A DNA stretch of 8,712 nucleotides from positions 1 to 8,712 of the forward strand of contig CAZSAC010000052.1 of assembly GCA_964604875.1 (NCBI GenBank), in the 5' to 3' direction. Position numbers and translations under genes: made by a program. Source of the DNA: JAVVSR01 sp964604875. Lineage in GTDB: Bacteria; Bacillota; Clostridia; Christensenellales; CAG-917. Below are positions 7,188 through 8,712 of the stretch, in pieces. Under the pieces are notes generated by a model. That model ran no database searches. It saw only the letters and a program-made list of their open reading frames with translations, and was not told the DNA's origin. The number at the start of each line of letters is the position of its first letter. Positions within the stretch are counted from its first letter, which is position 1.

Positions 7188-7727
7188 ATGAGTGACTATT
7201 ATAAAGTTAATATAGCGGGGCTGGAACGTAGCTTGCCAATTTGTCCTATAAACGAAAAATTGGATATAGCGGCGTTTGTTATGTTTTCGGACGTGGAAAT
7301 CACGGTTCGTTGCGCTGAAGAGCTTTTGAAGCTTGCGCCCGATTTTGATATTATTTTGACGGCGGAGTCAAAGGGTATTCCTTTGGCGTATGAGATGGCA
7401 AAGCAATCGGGTAAGAATTATGTCTTGGCAAGAAAAGGTCCAAAACTATATATGAAAAACGTTATTAAAATTGACGTTAAATCAATTACCACCGCAAAAC
7501 AACAAACACTATATTTATCTGATGACGACGCCGCGCTTATGAAAAACAAAAAAGTGCTTATTGTTGACGACGTCATTTCAACGGGTGAATCACTAAATGC
7601 GCTGGAAGGGATTTTATCTGAAGTCGGCGGAAAAATTGCCGCAAAAATGGCGGTACTTGCCGAAGGCGACGCCGCAGAAAGAAAAGATATTATTTATTTG
7701 AGCAAAATTCCGCTGTTCTTTAAATAA
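7188..7727 (+). CDS. Phosphoribosyltransferase, adenine/xanthine PRT-like
   Basis: This type I phosphoribosyltransferase (179 aa) transfers phosphoribose from PRPP to a base, probably in purine salvage. The PRPP-binding loop is intact: hydrophobic strand, then VDDVISTGES (126-135). The segment TAESKGIPLAYEMAKQSG (58-75) matches the PPi-binding loop region, and ARKGPKLYMK (81-90) the flexible loop region of APRT-like proteins. The sequence resembles a family of clostridial proteins labelled adenine phosphoribosyltransferase (COG0503). The length fits. The base specificity cannot be settled from sequence: adenine is the default, xanthine or another base is possible. It is preceded by its own promoter and followed by a 204-base stretch ending in a terminator. 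Confidence 0.85.
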   Translation: MSDYYKVNIAGLERSLPICPINEKLDIAAFVMFSDVEITVRCAEELLKLAPDFDIILTAESKGIPLAYEMAKQSGKNYVLARKGPKLYMKNVIKIDVKSITTAKQQTLYLSDDDAALMKNKKVLIVDDVISTGESLNALEGILSEVGGKIAAKMAVLAEGDAAERKDIIYLSKIPLFFK

Positions 7728-7759
7728 CAAAAGTAGGTAAAATAATTTATATTTTGTTG

Positions 7760-7960
7760 TAGATTGCTTTGTAGGCAATGTATCAATATTTTTTCTTTAT
7801 TAAGGTAAAAGCCAACAAACAAATCGTGTTGTCGGTTGCCGATAAGGAAAGGGAATAAGGGTAAATTCCTATCGCAAAAAGTGTTCTCGATTGGCCGTTT
7901 GTTCATATGATAAAATCAAGCAATTGTCCGCAGCCCTCCAAAAAATAGGAGGGCTTTTTT
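7760..7960 (+). ncRNA. Candidate structured small RNA (6S-like rod) or structured 3' UTR
   Basis: The stretch after the PRT stop folds by eye into one long irregular rod. The paired segments, from outside in, are 7763-7769 with 7918-7924, 7781-7789 with 7905-7912 (one bulged A), 7814-7820 with 7897-7903, 7822-7826 with 7888-7892, and 7840-7849 with 7866-7874 (nine pairs, one bulge). A 13 by 13 base internal loop lies between the last two, and a small side hairpin fits at 7795-7811. An intrinsic terminator closes the 3' end. A -10-like TATATT at 7748-7753 could start a transcript near 7760, but no good -35 is seen. Length near 200 and a rod with a central open bubble recall 6S RNA, though I cannot match its conserved bases. 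Alternatively this is the 3' UTR of the PRT gene. No convincing ORF exists here on either strand. Confidence 0.4.
7932..7960 (+). terminator. Rho-independent terminator
   Basis: AGCCCTCC (7932-7939) and GGAGGGCT (7948-7955) form a perfect GC-rich 8-bp stem with an eight-base A-rich loop, followed directly by a T6 run ending at 7960. The T run is only on the plus strand, so it ends plus-strand transcripts: those of the PRT gene, or a small RNA starting near 7760, or both. Confidence 0.93.
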
Positions 7961-8002
7961 ATTGGCGCTATTTTTAACGCCGCGCGGTCAATTTAAGACT
8001 TG

Positions 8003-8054
8003 ACACATATTTTCAGCCATATGACTAAATTGGTCAATAGCTGAAAATATGTGT
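8003..8054. repeat. Long AT-rich inverted repeat between convergent genes
   Basis: Fourteen bases at 8003-8016 (ACACATATTTTCAG) are perfectly complementary to 8041-8054. The pairing extends to C8017-G8040, and an inner TGAC (8022-8025) / GTCA (8033-8036) hairpin closes a seven-base loop. The arms are AT-rich and no T run follows on either strand, so it is not a classical intrinsic terminator. It lies ten bases beyond the ferritin-like stop codon and 43 bases beyond the plus-strand terminator. It may act as an mRNA 3'-end stabiliser or weak bidirectional terminator, or be a small dispersed repeat (MITE-like). The function is not evident. Confidence 0.8.
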
Positions 8055-8064
8055 AACTTTATGA

Positions 8065-8574
8065 CTATCTCTTTCCTTTTAAATAATCCAGCATTGCATT
8101 AAGCACAACAATATGCTGTTCTTCGTCGGCAATAATTCGCTCAATAAGCTGTTTTATGCTGTCGTTTTGTAGCACTAAAATAGTTTTTTCGTAATTTACG
8201 ATTGCAAGCTCTTCCCCTCGTATATCAACCTCCAACATCTTTATTGGGTCGTTTATGTAGTTTACATAGCTTCCGTTCCAAAAACTGTTTTTTCCGCCGA
8301 TTACGGGAAATCCGCCAAGTTGCGCGATAGTCTCTCCGAGGCTTTCGTGGTGACGCATTTCTACAACTGCAATTTCCTCAAGCTTTTTTGCGATTTCCGG
8401 CTCGGTCTCGTGCAACATATACGCTTGATAAATATACTGCATAATCGCCGTGGTTTCGCTGTCCCGTCCGCCGTAATCGTTCATAAGTTTTTTGGCTTCC
8501 AGGGGATTTTTGTATGGTATTACCGTTTCGGGATAGGGTAAGTCCGCAGTTACTTTTAAATCTACAAAATCCAT
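8065..8574 (-). CDS. Ferritin-like diiron-domain protein (bacterioferritin/rubrerythrin superfamily)
   Basis: This 169-aa protein is a four-helix bundle of the ferritin-like superfamily with a complete carboxylate-bridged dimetal site. The probable ligands are E40 in helix 1, E72-x-x-H75 in helix 2, E122 in helix 3 and E151-x-x-H154 in helix 4. The C-terminus ends in KGKR with no CxxC rubredoxin domain, so it is not a full rubrerythrin. The insert GKNSFWNGSYVNY (94-106) before helix 3 is typical of a small clostridial group often annotated as bacterioferritin or ferritin-like. Expected roles are ferroxidase/iron handling or peroxide reduction; the exact activity is not known. ATG 8574 is chosen because GGAGG lies six bases upstream and residues before it look non-coding. 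It is transcribed toward the PRT gene from an extended -10 promoter. Confidence 0.88.
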   Translation of the reverse strand: MDFVDLKVTADLPYPETVIPYKNPLEAKKLMNDYGGRDSETTAIMQYIYQAYMLHETEPEIAKKLEEIAVVEMRHHESLGETIAQLGGFPVIGGKNSFWNGSYVNYINDPIKMLEVDIRGEELAIVNYEKTILVLQNDSIKQLIERIIADEEQHIVVLNAMLDYLKGKR

Positions 8575-8580
8575 AAAACA

Positions 8581-8585
8581 CCTCC
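8581..8585 (-). promoter_or_regulatory. Ribosome binding site GGAGG fixing the ferritin-like start
   Basis: On the minus strand GGAGG (complement of CCTCC) ends six bases before ATG 8574. The upstream in-frame ATG at 8625 has no such site and would place this motif inside the coding region. Confidence 0.9.
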
Positions 8586-8640
8586 GTTCAGCCCAGTATA
8601 TGTGAGGCTTTGGGTTTGTGTGCAATATGGCTTAAAAATA

Positions 8641-8653
8641 TGCTATTATAGCA
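8641..8653 (-). promoter_or_regulatory. Extended -10 promoter of the ferritin-like gene within a 13-bp palindrome
   Basis: On the minus strand the sequence reads TGCTATAATAGCA: a perfect TATAAT (8650-8645) preceded by TGC, the extended -10 signature. The -35 position (about 8668-8673) reads CGTCGG, with no match. The start would be near 8638, giving a leader of about 64 bases. The element is palindromic, so the plus strand reads TGC-TATTAT, also an extended -10, which could fire toward the window end. Confidence 0.65.
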
Positions 8654-8663
8654 GAAGAACAAA

Positions 8664-8679
8664 ATATCCGACGGGATAT
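8664..8679. promoter_or_regulatory. Palindrome ATATCC-GACG-GGATAT over the missing -35
   Basis: A perfect 6+6 inverted repeat with a four-base spacer lies where the -35 box of the ferritin-like promoter would be. It does not fit the Fur, PerR or Rex consensus as I know them. It may be an operator, or a small hairpin in the leader of a plus-strand transcript starting near 8656. Only symmetry and position are seen. Confidence 0.35.
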
Positions 8680-8712
8680 AAAAGGAAAAGGAACAAAAAA
8701 CTGACTAAAACA

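Noticed and set aside
7694..7906. 70-codon minus-strand ORF in the PRT downstream gap
   Set aside because: No ribosome site precedes its ATG, it overlaps the PRT 3' end, and the region is better explained as structured RNA.
8575..8625. Upstream extension of the ferritin-like protein
   Set aside because: The 17 extra residues are not family-like and would include the ribosome binding site as coding sequence.

Overview
The window looks like chromosomal DNA from a low-GC Gram-positive anaerobe of the Clostridia type, probably a gut or otherwise uncultured lineage. The basis is AT-rich spacers, strong GGAGG-type ribosome binding sites, SigA-like TTGACA/TATAAT promoters, and protein families (an RND pump without a visible outer-membrane partner, a clostridial-type purine-PRT-like protein, a short ferritin-like diiron protein). 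That assignment is inference; no marker gene is present. There is no tRNA, rRNA, CRISPR array, insertion sequence or phage gene.

Layout. 1-185 is a regulatory region with a good promoter and a perfect palindrome lying on its -10, typical of a repressor operator. 186-4382 encodes one very large RND exporter (1398 aa) followed by a clear intrinsic terminator (4409-4442). A new promoter (4453-4482) then drives a tightly packed three-gene operon: an MFS transporter (4507-5955), a small alkyltransferase-like (MGMT/ATL) protein whose ATG directly follows the MFS stop codon (5956-6279), and an ADP-ribosylglycohydrolase whose ATG overlaps the preceding stop by one base (6279-7073). A separate SigA-like promoter (7129-7157) precedes a phosphoribosyltransferase (7188-7727). 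The 337-base gap that follows holds no convincing ORF. It does hold a region able to fold into a long irregular rod that ends in an intrinsic terminator (7932-7960), so I call it a candidate structured RNA (or a structured 3' UTR), then a separate 52-base inverted repeat (8003-8054). On the minus strand, 8574-8065 encodes a ferritin-like diiron protein, transcribed from an extended -10 promoter built on a 13-bp palindrome near the right end.

How the genes fit together. The RND pump is an independent, probably inducible export unit. The MFS/MGMT-like/ADP-ribosylhydrolase operon joins a membrane carrier with two enzymes linked to modification reversal; whether they share a function is unknown. 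The phosphoribosyltransferase may be partly co-transcribed with the operon because I see no terminator between them, but it has its own promoter. The ferritin-like protein is a separate convergent unit, plausibly for iron or oxidative-stress handling.

The points most worth a second look are the structured region 7760-7960, the oversized extracytoplasmic loops of the RND pump with recurring short beta-hairpin-like motifs, the PCFR active site of the MGMT-like protein together with its operon, and the palindromic promoter architecture at both ends of the window.
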